A stretch of DNA of 64,000 nucleotides from Sphingomonas sp. Y38-1Y. Lineage in GTDB: Bacteria; Pseudomonadota; Alphaproteobacteria; Sphingomonadales; Sphingomonadaceae. A program made the translations under genes and the position numbers. This document shows, piece after piece, positions 35,298 to 44,009 of this stretch (its first letter is position 1; each line of letters starts with the position of its first letter). The stretch is taken from positions 3,255,001 to 3,319,000 of the forward strand of contig NZ_CP135916.1 of assembly GCF_032391395.1 (NCBI RefSeq). The letters run 5' to 3'. The notes beneath the pieces are model-generated. The model saw nothing but the letters and a program-made list of their open reading frames with translations, was not told the DNA's origin and did no database searches.

Positions 35298-36620
35298 ATG
35301 CCGCGCCGCGCAGTGGCGATCGCGGCGATCTCGTTCGGGACGGCGTTGTTCGTCATCGACGGCGCGATCGCCAACGTCGCGCTGCCGACGATCGCGCGCG
35401 ATACCGGCGTCAGCGCCGGCGCGGTTGTGGCGGTTGTGACGCTCTATCAGCTCGTGCTCGTCATGGGGCTCCTTCCCTTCGCCAATCTCGGCGACCGACT
35501 GGGGCACCGGCGGTTGTACCAGCTCGGCCAGGTCATCTTCCTCGTGGCTTCCGCCGCCAGCCTGCTCGTCACCGGCTTCGCCTCCCTGCTCGCCGTGCGC
35601 GTGGGACAGGCGCTGGGCGCAGGCATGGCGCTCAGTGTGTCGGCGGGGATGCTGCGATCGATCTATCCGGCCAAGAGCCTGGGCTCGGGCCTCGGCATCA
35701 ACAGCGTGACCGTGGCGTCGGCGAATGCACTCGCGCCGACTCTGGGCGGCTTCATCGTCGGCCATGCCGACTGGCGCTGGGTGTTCTGCGCCGCCGCGCC
35801 GTTCGCGATCCTGTCGATCCTGCTCGGCCGCTCGCTCCCCGAGCCGAAGCCCGTGCCCGGCCATTTCGACTGGCAAGGCGGCATCTGGAGCGCGCTGACG
35901 ATCGGCGCGATCATCGGCGGGATCGAGCTTGCCGCGCATAGCGCCGAGCTGCGCATCCCCGGCGCCGCGATGATCGTCGGCGGCATCGTCTCGGCGATCC
36001 TGCTCGTCCGGCGCGAGCGCGCGAGAGCGCGGCCGGTACTGCCGGTCGACCTGATCGGCCGTCCGGTAATCGGCCTGTCGGTGCTCGGCGCGATCAGCGG
36101 ATTTCTCGCCTCGGCCTCGCTCATCGTCCTGCTGCCGTTCCGTTTCGAACAGGGCATGGGCTATTCGCCGGAGGAGGTTGGCCTGTTGATCCTGCCGGTG
36201 CCGCTGACGCTGCTGGTCGTCGCGCCGCTTGCCGGCTGGCTGTCCGACCGGATCGCGCCGTCGCTGCTGGGCATTGCCGGCTGCACGCTCGCGATCATCG
36301 GATTTACGCTAATCGCAACGATGCCGGCCGAGCCCGGCTGGTGGCACATCGCCTGGCGGCTGTCGCTGACCGCCTGCGGCTTCGGGCTGTTCTTCGCACC
36401 CAATTCGCGGCTCATCATCGGCGGCGCGCCGCGCGATCGGGCGGCGGCGGCGGGCGGCCTGCTGTCGACCTCGCGCCTGCTCGGCCAGACGCTCGGCGCG
36501 TCGGTCGTCGGCGTGATGCTGGCGATGGGCCTGGGGCTCGGCCCGGTGCCGCTGATCGTCGCCGCCTGCTTCTCCGCGATCGCGCTCGTCTGCAGCGCGC
36601 TGCGGCTCAAGGCGTCCTGA
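35298..36620 (+). CDS. MFS transporter (DHA2/EmrB-QacA-like)
   Basis: A 440-residue major facilitator with 12-14 membrane segments. Motif A is GDRLGHRRLYQLG in the first inter-helix loop (about 58-70). A drug:H+ antiporter-like motif C appears as SANALAPTLGGFIVG (about 140-155). RGW-type and WRWVF segments follow each half. ATG 35298 has no good ribosome site, and the in-frame upstream sequence lacks any usual start, so the N-terminus is uncertain. Export of a drug or toxic metabolite is the family inference; no regulator is adjacent. Confidence 0.85.
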   Translation: MPRRAVAIAAISFGTALFVIDGAIANVALPTIARDTGVSAGAVVAVVTLYQLVLVMGLLPFANLGDRLGHRRLYQLGQVIFLVASAASLLVTGFASLLAVRVGQALGAGMALSVSAGMLRSIYPAKSLGSGLGINSVTVASANALAPTLGGFIVGHADWRWVFCAAAPFAILSILLGRSLPEPKPVPGHFDWQGGIWSALTIGAIIGGIELAAHSAELRIPGAAMIVGGIVSAILLVRRERARARPVLPVDLIGRPVIGLSVLGAISGFLASASLIVLLPFRFEQGMGYSPEEVGLLILPVPLTLLVVAPLAGWLSDRIAPSLLGIAGCTLAIIGFTLIATMPAEPGWWHIAWRLSLTACGFGLFFAPNSRLIIGGAPRDRAAAAGGLLSTSRLLGQTLGASVVGVMLAMGLGLGPVPLIVAACFSAIALVCSALRLKAS

Positions 36621-36685
36621 AGACCGTAGCTGCAACCCTCACGCATCCGGGCCGTTGTCGGGACAGCCCATGTAGGAGAATGTCG

Positions 36686-37168
36686 ATGCAGGTCGATCAG
36701 GAAGAAAACACCAAGGTCCGCCACCGCATGTGGAAGGAGCTGTCGAAGAGCCCGTTCGTCATGATCGGCCTGGTCGGCAGCCACGACCACCACGAACCGA
36801 TGACCGCGCAGCTCGACCCCGATGCCGACAGCGAGTTCTGGTTCTACTGCAACAAGGACAACCGGGTCGCCAAGGGCGGCGAGGCGATGGCGCAGTTCGC
36901 GTCCAAGGGCCACGACATCTTTGCCTGCATCCACGGCACGCTGACGGAGGAAACGCGGCAGGAGATCTTCGACAAATACTGGAACAACCAGGTCGAGGCG
37001 TGGTTCGAGGGCGGCAAGGAAGACCCCAACGTCATGATGCTCCGCTTCGACCTGAAGGACGCGGAGATCTGGGAAGGCGACCAGTCGCTGACCGGCAAGT
37101 TCAAGATGCTCACCGGCCAGACGATCGATGCGCGCGAAGCCGGCAAGCACGCCGAAGTGACGCTTTAA
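36686..37168 (+). CDS. pyridoxamine 5'-phosphate oxidase-related FMN-binding protein (general stress type)
   Basis: A 160-residue split-barrel flavoprotein. ATG 36686 is preferred because AGGAG is seven bases upstream; ATG 36680 is only one base past it. Features are MIGLVGSHDHHEPMTAQL, EFWFYCNKDNRVAKGG (FMN-phosphate contact region), and KYWNNQVEAWFEGGKEDPNVMMLRF, typical of the general-stress-protein-26 branch. Family members bind FMN or F420 and are often stress induced. It stands alone, convergent with the FNT gene. Confidence 0.85.
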   Translation: MQVDQEENTKVRHRMWKELSKSPFVMIGLVGSHDHHEPMTAQLDPDADSEFWFYCNKDNRVAKGGEAMAQFASKGHDIFACIHGTLTEETRQEIFDKYWNNQVEAWFEGGKEDPNVMMLRFDLKDAEIWEGDQSLTGKFKMLTGQTIDAREAGKHAEVTL

Positions 37169-37187
37169 GCCAGGTGGGCGGCGCGGG

Positions 37188-38027
37188 TCAGTCCGCTCCG
37201 CCCTCCATCTCTTCCTTGACCTGGCCGTGCGCGATCAGTGCGAACAGGCCGCTCCCACCGATGACGTTACCCAGGAACGCGGGCAGCACGAATCCGAATG
37301 CGACCCAGTCGAGCCCCGCGCGGCCCGCCAACCACAGCAGCCACGCCTCGGCCGATCCCACCACGACATGCGCGAAGCCGCCGGCCGCAACGAGCCAGGT
37401 GATCGCGACCACCACCCAGAAGCTGTTCTCGCGCGCATTGGGCAGCACCCAGGCGAGGCTGGCGATCAGGAAGCCCGCCGGAATGCCGAGCACCAGCGTG
37501 CGGCCGAAGTCGTTCGTCAGCAGGTGCGACGAGAATTCGAGTGCGCCGATCAGCGTCGCCTCGTCGACGATCCACCCTTGCGCCATCATCGCCGCGACGA
37601 TCAGCGTGCCGACCAGATTGCCGATCAGGACGATGCCCCACAGCCGCGCTAGCCGCCCGAAATTGACAGCCCGGGGCTCGGCGACCACCGGCAGCACCGC
37701 GCTGACCGTCGCCTCGGTGAAGAGTTGCAGGTTGCCGAGGACGACGATGACGAAACCGATGGTGTAGCCGAGCGACGAGACGAGCTCGGCCCAGCGCGCG
37801 TCGGGAAGGCCTGCGCGCAGCGTCGCGACGCCGATCAGCGAGGCGCACACGCCGATCCCGGCGGCGAGCGCCGAGAAGAACAGGCCGGTCGCCGGCCGGG
37901 CGAGTTCGTCCGCCCCGGCCTTTCGGATCACTTCATAGATGACGACGGCGGAGCCCGTTTCGCGCTCTTCGACCGCCTCGCGCTCTTCCGCGTCGAGATG
38001 GTCGGGCTCGCCGCCCTCGTCGCTCAT
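37188..38027 (-). CDS. formate/nitrite transporter (FNT) family channel
   Basis: A 279-residue inner-membrane protein; ATG 38027 overlaps the phaZ stop (ATGA). A 45-residue acidic N-terminus (DAEEREAVEERETG) precedes six membrane segments (about 48-70, 85-110, 130-155, 175-200, 210-235, 245-270). FNT landmarks include LQLFTEATVSAVLP (first half-helix) and AGGFAHVVVGSAEAWLL with the pore His, matching the YfdC-like branch more than FocA. These channels pass monovalent weak acids such as formate, nitrite or lactate. Coupling to a PHA depolymerase suggests export of a short acid product. Confidence 0.85.
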   Translation of the reverse strand: MSDEGGEPDHLDAEEREAVEERETGSAVVIYEVIRKAGADELARPATGLFFSALAAGIGVCASLIGVATLRAGLPDARWAELVSSLGYTIGFVIVVLGNLQLFTEATVSAVLPVVAEPRAVNFGRLARLWGIVLIGNLVGTLIVAAMMAQGWIVDEATLIGALEFSSHLLTNDFGRTLVLGIPAGFLIASLAWVLPNARENSFWVVVAITWLVAAGGFAHVVVGSAEAWLLWLAGRAGLDWVAFGFVLPAFLGNVIGGSGLFALIAHGQVKEEMEGGAD

Positions 38028-39256
38028 CCGGCGTGCGCCGTCATCCATTCCTCGACCACCGGGGCGATGCGCGTGCGCCACTTCGACCCGTTGAAGATGC
38101 CGTAATGGCCGACACCCTCCGCCATCAAATAGCGCTTGCGATCCTCGGCGAGCGAGGTGGCGATGGTCAGCGCCGCCTTGGTCTGGCCGATGCCAGAGAT
38201 GTCGTCGCGCTCGCCCTCGATCGCGAGGATGCCGACGTCGGTGATCGCCCCGGCATCGACCGGACGCCCGCGATGCGTCATCGTCCCCATCGGCAGCGCA
38301 TGCCGCTGGAACACGACGTCGATTGTCTGGAGATAGAATTCGGCGGTCATGTCGCAGACCGCGCGATATTCGTCATAGAAGCGCATCGTCGCGCCGGCGC
38401 TCTCGCCATCGCCCTGCACCAGATGCTTGAACATCTCCCAGTGCGAGACGAGGTGGTTGCCGAGGTTCATCGTCATGAATCCGGCGAGCTGTAGGAAGCC
38501 CGGATAGACCTTGCGTCCCGCGCCCGCATAGAGCGAGGGGACGGTCGCGATGACGTTCTGCGCGAACCAGGCGTGCGGCCGCTCGGTCGCGAGCGTGTTG
38601 ACCGCGGTCGGCGCCTCGCGCGTGTCGATCGGCCCGCCCATCATGGTGAGCGTGCGCGGCAGGTTCGGGTGCTGGTCCGCGCTCATCAGCGCGACCGCGG
38701 CATAGCAGGGGACCGACGGCTGGCAGACCGCGAGCATGTGCGGGCGCGCATTGCCTTCAGCACCGATGGCCGCGCACCAGTCGATCACGTAATCGATATA
38801 ATCGTCGAGGTCGAAGCGCCCCTCGCGCATCGACACGAGCTTCGCATCGCGCCAGTCGGTGATGTAGACGTCGGCGACCGGCAGCATCCGCTCGACCGTG
38901 CCGCGCAAGAGCGTGGCATAGTGGCCCGACATCGGCGCGACGATCAAGAGCTTGGGGCCGCCGGTCACGCCTTCGCGCACGAAATGCTTGAGCTGGCCGA
39001 ACGGCTTGCGCGCGACGATCTCCTCGCGCACCGCGACGACGCGGCCGTCGACCGTCGTCTGGTCCAGCCCGAACGGCGGCTTGCCGCGCGGCGCGGAGGC
39101 GTGCGCGAAAACCTCGAGCGCGGAAGCGAGCACCGGGCCGCCGCCGAAATAGGCGAACGGGTTTGCCGGATTGTTCAGCAGTCCCGCACTGAAATTGGCC
39201 AGCGCACTGGCCCCCGCCAGCATCGAGCGCTGCATCTCATAGGCGTCGTAGAGCAT
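38024..39256 (-). CDS. phaZ: intracellular polyhydroxyalkanoate depolymerase
   Basis: A 410-residue PhaZ of the short-chain intracellular type (as in Cupriavidus PhaZ1): N-terminal MLYDAYEMQRSMLAGASALA, no signal peptide, catalytic Cys in the lipase-like box VCQPS (about residue 183) in place of Ser, Asp in DWRDAKLV/GERDDISG region, and His in EGVGHYGIFNG near the C-terminus. It degrades amorphous PHB granules to hydroxybutyrate or oligomers. The stop overlaps the FNT-channel start. It is divergent neither from pha synthesis genes nor phasins in this window. Confidence 0.93.
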   Translation of the reverse strand: MLYDAYEMQRSMLAGASALANFSAGLLNNPANPFAYFGGGPVLASALEVFAHASAPRGKPPFGLDQTTVDGRVVAVREEIVARKPFGQLKHFVREGVTGGPKLLIVAPMSGHYATLLRGTVERMLPVADVYITDWRDAKLVSMREGRFDLDDYIDYVIDWCAAIGAEGNARPHMLAVCQPSVPCYAAVALMSADQHPNLPRTLTMMGGPIDTREAPTAVNTLATERPHAWFAQNVIATVPSLYAGAGRKVYPGFLQLAGFMTMNLGNHLVSHWEMFKHLVQGDGESAGATMRFYDEYRAVCDMTAEFYLQTIDVVFQRHALPMGTMTHRGRPVDAGAITDVGILAIEGERDDISGIGQTKAALTIATSLAEDRKRYLMAEGVGHYGIFNGSKWRTRIAPVVEEWMTAHAG

Positions 39257-39401
39257 CCGGTATCCTTCCTCGCCCGCACCCGCGCGGCGGGAAAGGGTTG
39301 GTTGATATAGCGATTGACCCCCTCCCCCCGCAACAATGGTGCGACGGTTCGCATTTTTCTCTTTCGTTCGAGTTCACGAACGCGCGGGAACCGCTTTCGG
39401 C

Positions 39402-40013
39402 TCAGCGGGGCGCCAGGCCGTGGCGAAGGAAGTCGGCCATCTCTGCCGCGATCGCCTCCGCGGGCCGCTCCTCTTCCCAGACGCCGAAGCGCAGGCCCAG
39501 GAAGACGTTCATGCCCATGATCGCCCAGGCATGCGCCGCACCGACATCGGCGCGAACCTCGCCGCGCGCGGCGGCGGCGGTGAGCCGCGCCTCGATCCGT
39601 TCGGCCGTGGTGGCATAATGGCTGCGGAAACTTTCGGCATCGACGAACTCGGCCTCGTCGATGATGCGATAGATCTCCTTGTGCGCGCGCACGAAGTCGA
39701 TGAAGTGCCGGAGGCCCGCCTGCTCGGCCGCGATGCCGTCGGGCGCGGCGCGGACCGCGGGGGCGACATGGTCGCGCACCTGCGCCGACATGTCGCGCAC
39801 CAGCGCGCGGAACACCGCGTCCTTGGAATCGAAATAGGTATAAAAGCTGCCGAGCGCGACGCCGGCGCGGCGGGTGATCCCGCTGATCGACCCATCGTGG
39901 AACCCCTTCTCGCCGAACTCCGCCGCCGCTGCATCCAGGATCGCGCGCAGCGTCCGTCGACCGCGCTCGGTCCGCGGCACCTTGCCCTCGCTTGCGGCTT
40001 GCGCCTCGCCCAT
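39402..40013 (-). CDS. TetR-family regulator divergent from a TonB receptor
   Basis: A 203-residue TetR protein. Helix-turn-helix is at about 20-66 (RRTLRAILDAAAAEFGEKGF…ISGITRRAGVALGSFYTYFDSKDAVFRAL). The ligand domain (about 85-200) has no recognisable specificity. It is divergent from the TonB-dependent receptor gene, and the 113-base gap holds an inverted repeat (40036-40056) fitting its operator. It probably represses the receptor and its own gene until a lipid-like or aromatic ligand appears. Confidence 0.9.
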   Translation of the reverse strand: MGEAQAASEGKVPRTERGRRTLRAILDAAAAEFGEKGFHDGSISGITRRAGVALGSFYTYFDSKDAVFRALVRDMSAQVRDHVAPAVRAAPDGIAAEQAGLRHFIDFVRAHKEIYRIIDEAEFVDAESFRSHYATTAERIEARLTAAAARGEVRADVGAAHAWAIMGMNVFLGLRFGVWEEERPAEAIAAEMADFLRHGLAPR

Positions 40014-40035
40014 CCGCTCTCCCCATTTCCCAAGT

Positions 40036-40056
40036 TGAAACCCGGTTCAGGTTTCA
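40036..40056. promoter_or_regulatory. TetR operator candidate
   Basis: Perfect 7-bp inverted repeat TGAAACC (40036-40042) and GGTTTCA (40050-40056), spacer CGGTTCA. An overlapping TGAA-N6-TTCA (40036-40049) gives an alternative frame of the dyad. It starts 23 bases before the TetR start on one side and 71 before the receptor ATG on the other. Confidence 0.55.
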
Positions 40057-40126
40057 GTATAGCCAAAGCACACCATGCACAACCCGCGGCAAAGCGGGGT
40101 GCATCCATGAGGGAGGGGATCGGCCG

Positions 40127-42535
40127 ATGGCTCGCCTGAACACGCGGTTCGTGCAGTTTCTGACGCTCACGGCGGCACCCGCCGCGCTTTTCGCCACGCC
40201 GGCGCACGCGCAGGACGTCCCTGCCGAGCCGGAGGCGCAGGCCGCCGACACCGCGCCCGCCTCGGCCGCGCTCGGCGACCAGGACATCGTCGTCACCGCC
40301 CAGCGCCGCTCCGAATCGCTGCTGCGCGTGCCGATCGCCGTCACCGCCTATTCGGGCGAGGCGCTCGCCGCGCAGGGCGCGATCGACCTGTCCGACATCG
40401 GCGACACCACGCCGAACGTCACGCTGGAGCCGTCGCGCGGCACCAATTCGACGCTCACCGCCTTCATCCGCGGCGTCGGCCAGCAGGACCCGGTCCCCGG
40501 CTTCGAGAGCGGCGTCGGCCTCTATCTCGACGACGTCTATCTCAACCGGCCGCAGGCGGCGTTGCTCGACATCTACGACGTCGAGCGGATCGAGGTGCTG
40601 CGCGGGCCGCAGGGCACGCTCTATGGTCGCAACACGATCGGCGGCGCGATCAAATATGTGACGCGGCGCCTGCCCAACGAGCTTTCGGTCAACGCCCGCG
40701 CGACCTTTGGCAGCTATGACCAGGCCGACGGCGTGCTCAGCATCTCCGCCCCGCTCACCGACGGCATCCGCGTGGGCGTGGCGGGTGCGCGCCTGTCGCG
40801 CGGCGGCTTCGGCGAGAACACCACGCTTGGCATCGAAAACTACAACAAGGACGTGTGGGCGGGCCGCGGCACGATCGAGTTCGAGACCCCCGACAACCGC
40901 CTGCTCGTCCGCCTGTCCGGCGATTACACCCATGACAAGTCGAACGCTCGCAACGGCCATCGCCTGCTCCCCGGCCTGCTGACCGGCGCGCCGGTGCTGG
41001 ACGACGTGTTCAACACGCGCGCCGGCCTCGCCTTCCCGCTCAACGATATCGAGGCGGGCGGGCTTGCCATGAACATCAGCGCGGAGATCGCGACCGGCCT
41101 GACGCTCCGCAGCATCAGCGCGTGGCGCAAGGACCGCAGCCTGACGCCGATCGACTTCGACGCGCTGCCCACCGTCGATGTCGACGTGCCCGCCGTCTAT
41201 CGCAACGAACAGATCAGCCAGGAATTCCAGCTCGCCTATGAAAGCGAGCGGCTGAAGGGGCTGGTCGGCTTCTACTATCTCGATGCCAGGGCCTCGACGC
41301 GGTTCGACGTGATCCTCGCGACGACGGGGCCGATCCTAGGGATCCCACTTGCCTCCGGGTTCGGTCAGCAGACCGCGGGCGACGTGCGGACGGATACCTG
41401 GTCGGGCTTCGCCGACTTCACCTTCGACGTGACCGACTGGCTCGCGCTGACCGGCGGCATCCGCTACACCAGCGACACGCGCAAATCGGCGATCTTCAAG
41501 GCCAATCGGCTGGGCGGCGCCGACGTCCAGTTCGGCGGCAACGGCGTCAACCTGGGCGCACCGATCACCAACTTCACCGGCGAGGCGACATTCGAGAAAT
41601 GGACGCCGCGCGCGGTCGTGACGATCACGCCGAGCGACACTTTCCTCGCTTACGCCTCCTACTCGAAGGGGTTCAAGGGCGGCGGGTTCGACCCGCGCGG
41701 ATCGGCCAACATCGCGCCCAACAACAATGGCGTGCCCGGCATCCAGTATGACGACATCTACAACTTCTTCCTGTTCGAACCCGAAGAGGTCGACAGCTAT
41801 GAAGTGGGCTTCAAGGGTTCGTTGTTCGACCGCGCCTTCACCTATGCGGTGACGGGCTTCTGGGGCGACTACAAGGACGTGCAGGTGCCGGGCTCGGTCG
41901 GCGTCGACGCCAATGGCGACGGCATCTTCGAGGGGTTCGCCGGCGTCACCACCAACGCCGCCGCCGCGACGCTGAAGGGGATCGAGGCCGAGCTGTTCGC
42001 CCGCCTGCTCCGCGACTTCGCGGGTGCGGGCAGCCAGGTCAGTCTGTCGGGCACGCTCGGATATATCGACGCGAAGTATGACAGCTTCATCGGTCCGGCG
42101 GGCAACGAGGTCGCGGACTTCCGCCGGATCCAGAACACGCCCGACTGGACGCTGTCGGGGACGCTCGGCACGATCGTGCCGATGGGATCGGGCGAGTTCA
42201 ACGCCTCGACCACCGTCAGCTATCGCAGCGACACGACGCAGTTCGAGGTGCCAAACCCGTTCCTCGACCAGCCGGGCTATGCACTATGGGATGCGAGCAT
42301 CAACTACAGCTTCGGGCCCGAGCGTCGCTATTCGATCGGTCTGCACGGCAAGAACCTGACCGACGAGCGCTACATCACCTCGGGCTATCTGTTCGCGGTT
42401 GCTAATCCGCAGACCGGGCTGCCGATCATCACGCCGTCGGGCGGGATCACCCCGTCGCTGGGGCGCGAGGGCGTCGCCACCGCTTTCTACGGCAATCCGC
42501 GCCAATTCTATGTGACGCTCGGCCTGAAGTTCTAA
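40127..42535 (+). CDS. TonB-dependent outer-membrane receptor
   Basis: An 802-residue receptor; ATG 40127 follows a GGGAGGGG site. The signal peptide ends near residue 28 (PAHAQ). TonB box DIVVTAQRR is at about 55. The plug domain (60-175) has IRGVGQQDPVPGFESGVG, VYLDDVY and VEVLRGPQGTLYGRNTIGGAI (split here: RIEVLRGPQGTLYG). A 22-strand barrel runs to the terminal GLKF. This is the type common in sphingomonads for aromatic, terpenoid or siderophore uptake. The barrel gives no substrate. It is linked with the TetR gene upstream and an MFS permease downstream. Confidence 0.95.
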   Translation: MARLNTRFVQFLTLTAAPAALFATPAHAQDVPAEPEAQAADTAPASAALGDQDIVVTAQRRSESLLRVPIAVTAYSGEALAAQGAIDLSDIGDTTPNVTLEPSRGTNSTLTAFIRGVGQQDPVPGFESGVGLYLDDVYLNRPQAALLDIYDVERIEVLRGPQGTLYGRNTIGGAIKYVTRRLPNELSVNARATFGSYDQADGVLSISAPLTDGIRVGVAGARLSRGGFGENTTLGIENYNKDVWAGRGTIEFETPDNRLLVRLSGDYTHDKSNARNGHRLLPGLLTGAPVLDDVFNTRAGLAFPLNDIEAGGLAMNISAEIATGLTLRSISAWRKDRSLTPIDFDALPTVDVDVPAVYRNEQISQEFQLAYESERLKGLVGFYYLDARASTRFDVILATTGPILGIPLASGFGQQTAGDVRTDTWSGFADFTFDVTDWLALTGGIRYTSDTRKSAIFKANRLGGADVQFGGNGVNLGAPITNFTGEATFEKWTPRAVVTITPSDTFLAYASYSKGFKGGGFDPRGSANIAPNNNGVPGIQYDDIYNFFLFEPEEVDSYEVGFKGSLFDRAFTYAVTGFWGDYKDVQVPGSVGVDANGDGIFEGFAGVTTNAAAATLKGIEAELFARLLRDFAGAGSQVSLSGTLGYIDAKYDSFIGPAGNEVADFRRIQNTPDWTLSGTLGTIVPMGSGEFNASTTVSYRSDTTQFEVPNPFLDQPGYALWDASINYSFGPERRYSIGLHGKNLTDERYITSGYLFAVANPQTGLPIITPSGGITPSLGREGVATAFYGNPRQFYVTLGLKF

Positions 42536-42543
42536 AAGGGGGA

Positions 42544-42573
42544 ATGGGCGGGTGCGGCGACGCATCCGCCCAT
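42544..42573 (+). terminator. hairpin after the TonB receptor gene
   Basis: A 12-bp stem (42544-42555 with 42562-42573, one G·T pair, 6-base loop GGCGAC) begins eight bases past the receptor stop. There is no T-run after it. Confidence 0.5.
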
Positions 42574-42640
42574 CGTCACGGTTGCGCTTGGCACCGCCGC
42601 GCTTTCGCGTAAGCTGCGGCCATCGTTTCGAGGATCGGGT

Positions 42641-43987
42641 ATGGCCAGCGGCGCAGCAGACGGGATCGAGCGGGCGGGCGGCAAGAGCGATGCTCATGGC
42701 CGTTTGACCGAAGTGACGCCCGGCTATCGCGCGCTGGTGCTGGCGATGCTGCTGGTCGTCTATACCTTCAACTTCCTCGACCGCCAGATCCTCGGCATTC
42801 TCGTCCAGCCGATCAAGGCCGAGCTCGGCCTCACCGACACGCAGCTCGGCGCGCTGGGCGGGATCGCCTTTGCGATGCTCTATTCGACGCTTGCCATCCC
42901 GCTCGCGCTGATCGCCGACCGGACGAGCCGGAGCTGGGTCATCACGATCTCGCTGGGCGTATGGAGCGCGTTCACCGCGCTGTGCGGCCTCGCCACCAGC
43001 TTCTGGCAGCTCTTCGCCTTCCGCATCGGCGTGGGCGTCGGCGAGGCGGGCGGCGTCGCGCCCTCCTATGCGATGATCTCAGACTATTTCCCGCCGCACA
43101 AGCGCGCCAAGGCGCTCGCCATCTATTCGCTCGGCATCCCGATCGGGCTTGCGGGCGGGTCGATCCTCGGCGGGTTCATCGCCGCGACCGTGGACTGGCG
43201 CACCGCGTTCATCGTCGTCGGCATCGCGGGCGTCGTCATAGCCCCGATCTTTCGCCTGGTCGTGCGCGAGCCGGCGCGCGGGATGAGCGATCCCGTGCCC
43301 CCCTCGCCCGCCAATCCTGTCGAGCGCGTGCCCGTCGGCCGCGTGTTCGCGATCCTGGCGAAGAAGCCGAGCTTCTGGCTGATGGGCTTTGCGGCCGGGT
43401 TCAGCTCGATGTGCGGCTATGGCCTCGCCTATTGGATGCCGTCGGTGCTGATCCGCAGCTTCGGGTTCGAGCTGTTCGACGCCGCGCTTTACATGGGCTC
43501 GGTGCTGCTCGTCGGCGGGAGCGCGGGGGTGCTGCTCGGCGGCGTGCTCGCCGACCGCCTGGGTGGGCGCGACAAGGGCGTCTATGCCAAGCTGCCGATG
43601 ATCGCCTGGCTCATCACCGTGCCGCTCTTCGCCGGCGGCCTGATGGCGAGCGGATCGCCCTGGCTCGCCTGGGCACTGCTGCTCATCCCCAACGGCTTCA
43701 ACATCCTGTGGCTGGGCCCGGTCACGACCGCGGTCCAGGGCCTCGTCCCCCCGCCGATGCGCGCGACCGCCAGCGCGTCGTTCCTGCTCATCAACAACCT
43801 CGTCGGTCTCGGACTCGGCTCATGGATCATGGGCGCGATGGCCGATTCGATGAAGGCATCGCTCGGCGACGACGCGCTGCGCTGGGCAGCGATCGCGGCG
43901 CTGGGGTTCTACCTGGTGGCGGCGGCGCTGATGTCGCTGGCGATCAAGCCGCTGCGGCGGGATTGGTGGGATCAGCGCGCCGCGTAG
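42641..43987 (+). CDS. MFS transporter (spinster/ACS-like)
   Basis: A 448-residue permease with 12 membrane segments. Hallmarks of the spinster-like branch are NFLDRQILGILVQPIKAELGLTD-type N-terminus (FNFLDRQILGILVQ), motif A IADRTSRSWV, and GVGEAGGVAPSYAMISDYFP. It follows the TonB receptor by 105 bases with its own ribosome site, and probably carries the receptor's cargo, or a product of it, across the inner membrane. The convergent uvrB gene ends only 22 bases away. Confidence 0.9.
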   Translation: MASGAADGIERAGGKSDAHGRLTEVTPGYRALVLAMLLVVYTFNFLDRQILGILVQPIKAELGLTDTQLGALGGIAFAMLYSTLAIPLALIADRTSRSWVITISLGVWSAFTALCGLATSFWQLFAFRIGVGVGEAGGVAPSYAMISDYFPPHKRAKALAIYSLGIPIGLAGGSILGGFIAATVDWRTAFIVVGIAGVVIAPIFRLVVREPARGMSDPVPPSPANPVERVPVGRVFAILAKKPSFWLMGFAAGFSSMCGYGLAYWMPSVLIRSFGFELFDAALYMGSVLLVGGSAGVLLGGVLADRLGGRDKGVYAKLPMIAWLITVPLFAGGLMASGSPWLAWALLLIPNGFNILWLGPVTTAVQGLVPPPMRATASASFLLINNLVGLGLGSWIMGAMADSMKASLGDDALRWAAIAALGFYLVAAALMSLAIKPLRRDWWDQRAA

Positions 43988-44009
43988 ATCGCCGGCCGTT
44001 TGAAAAGCC

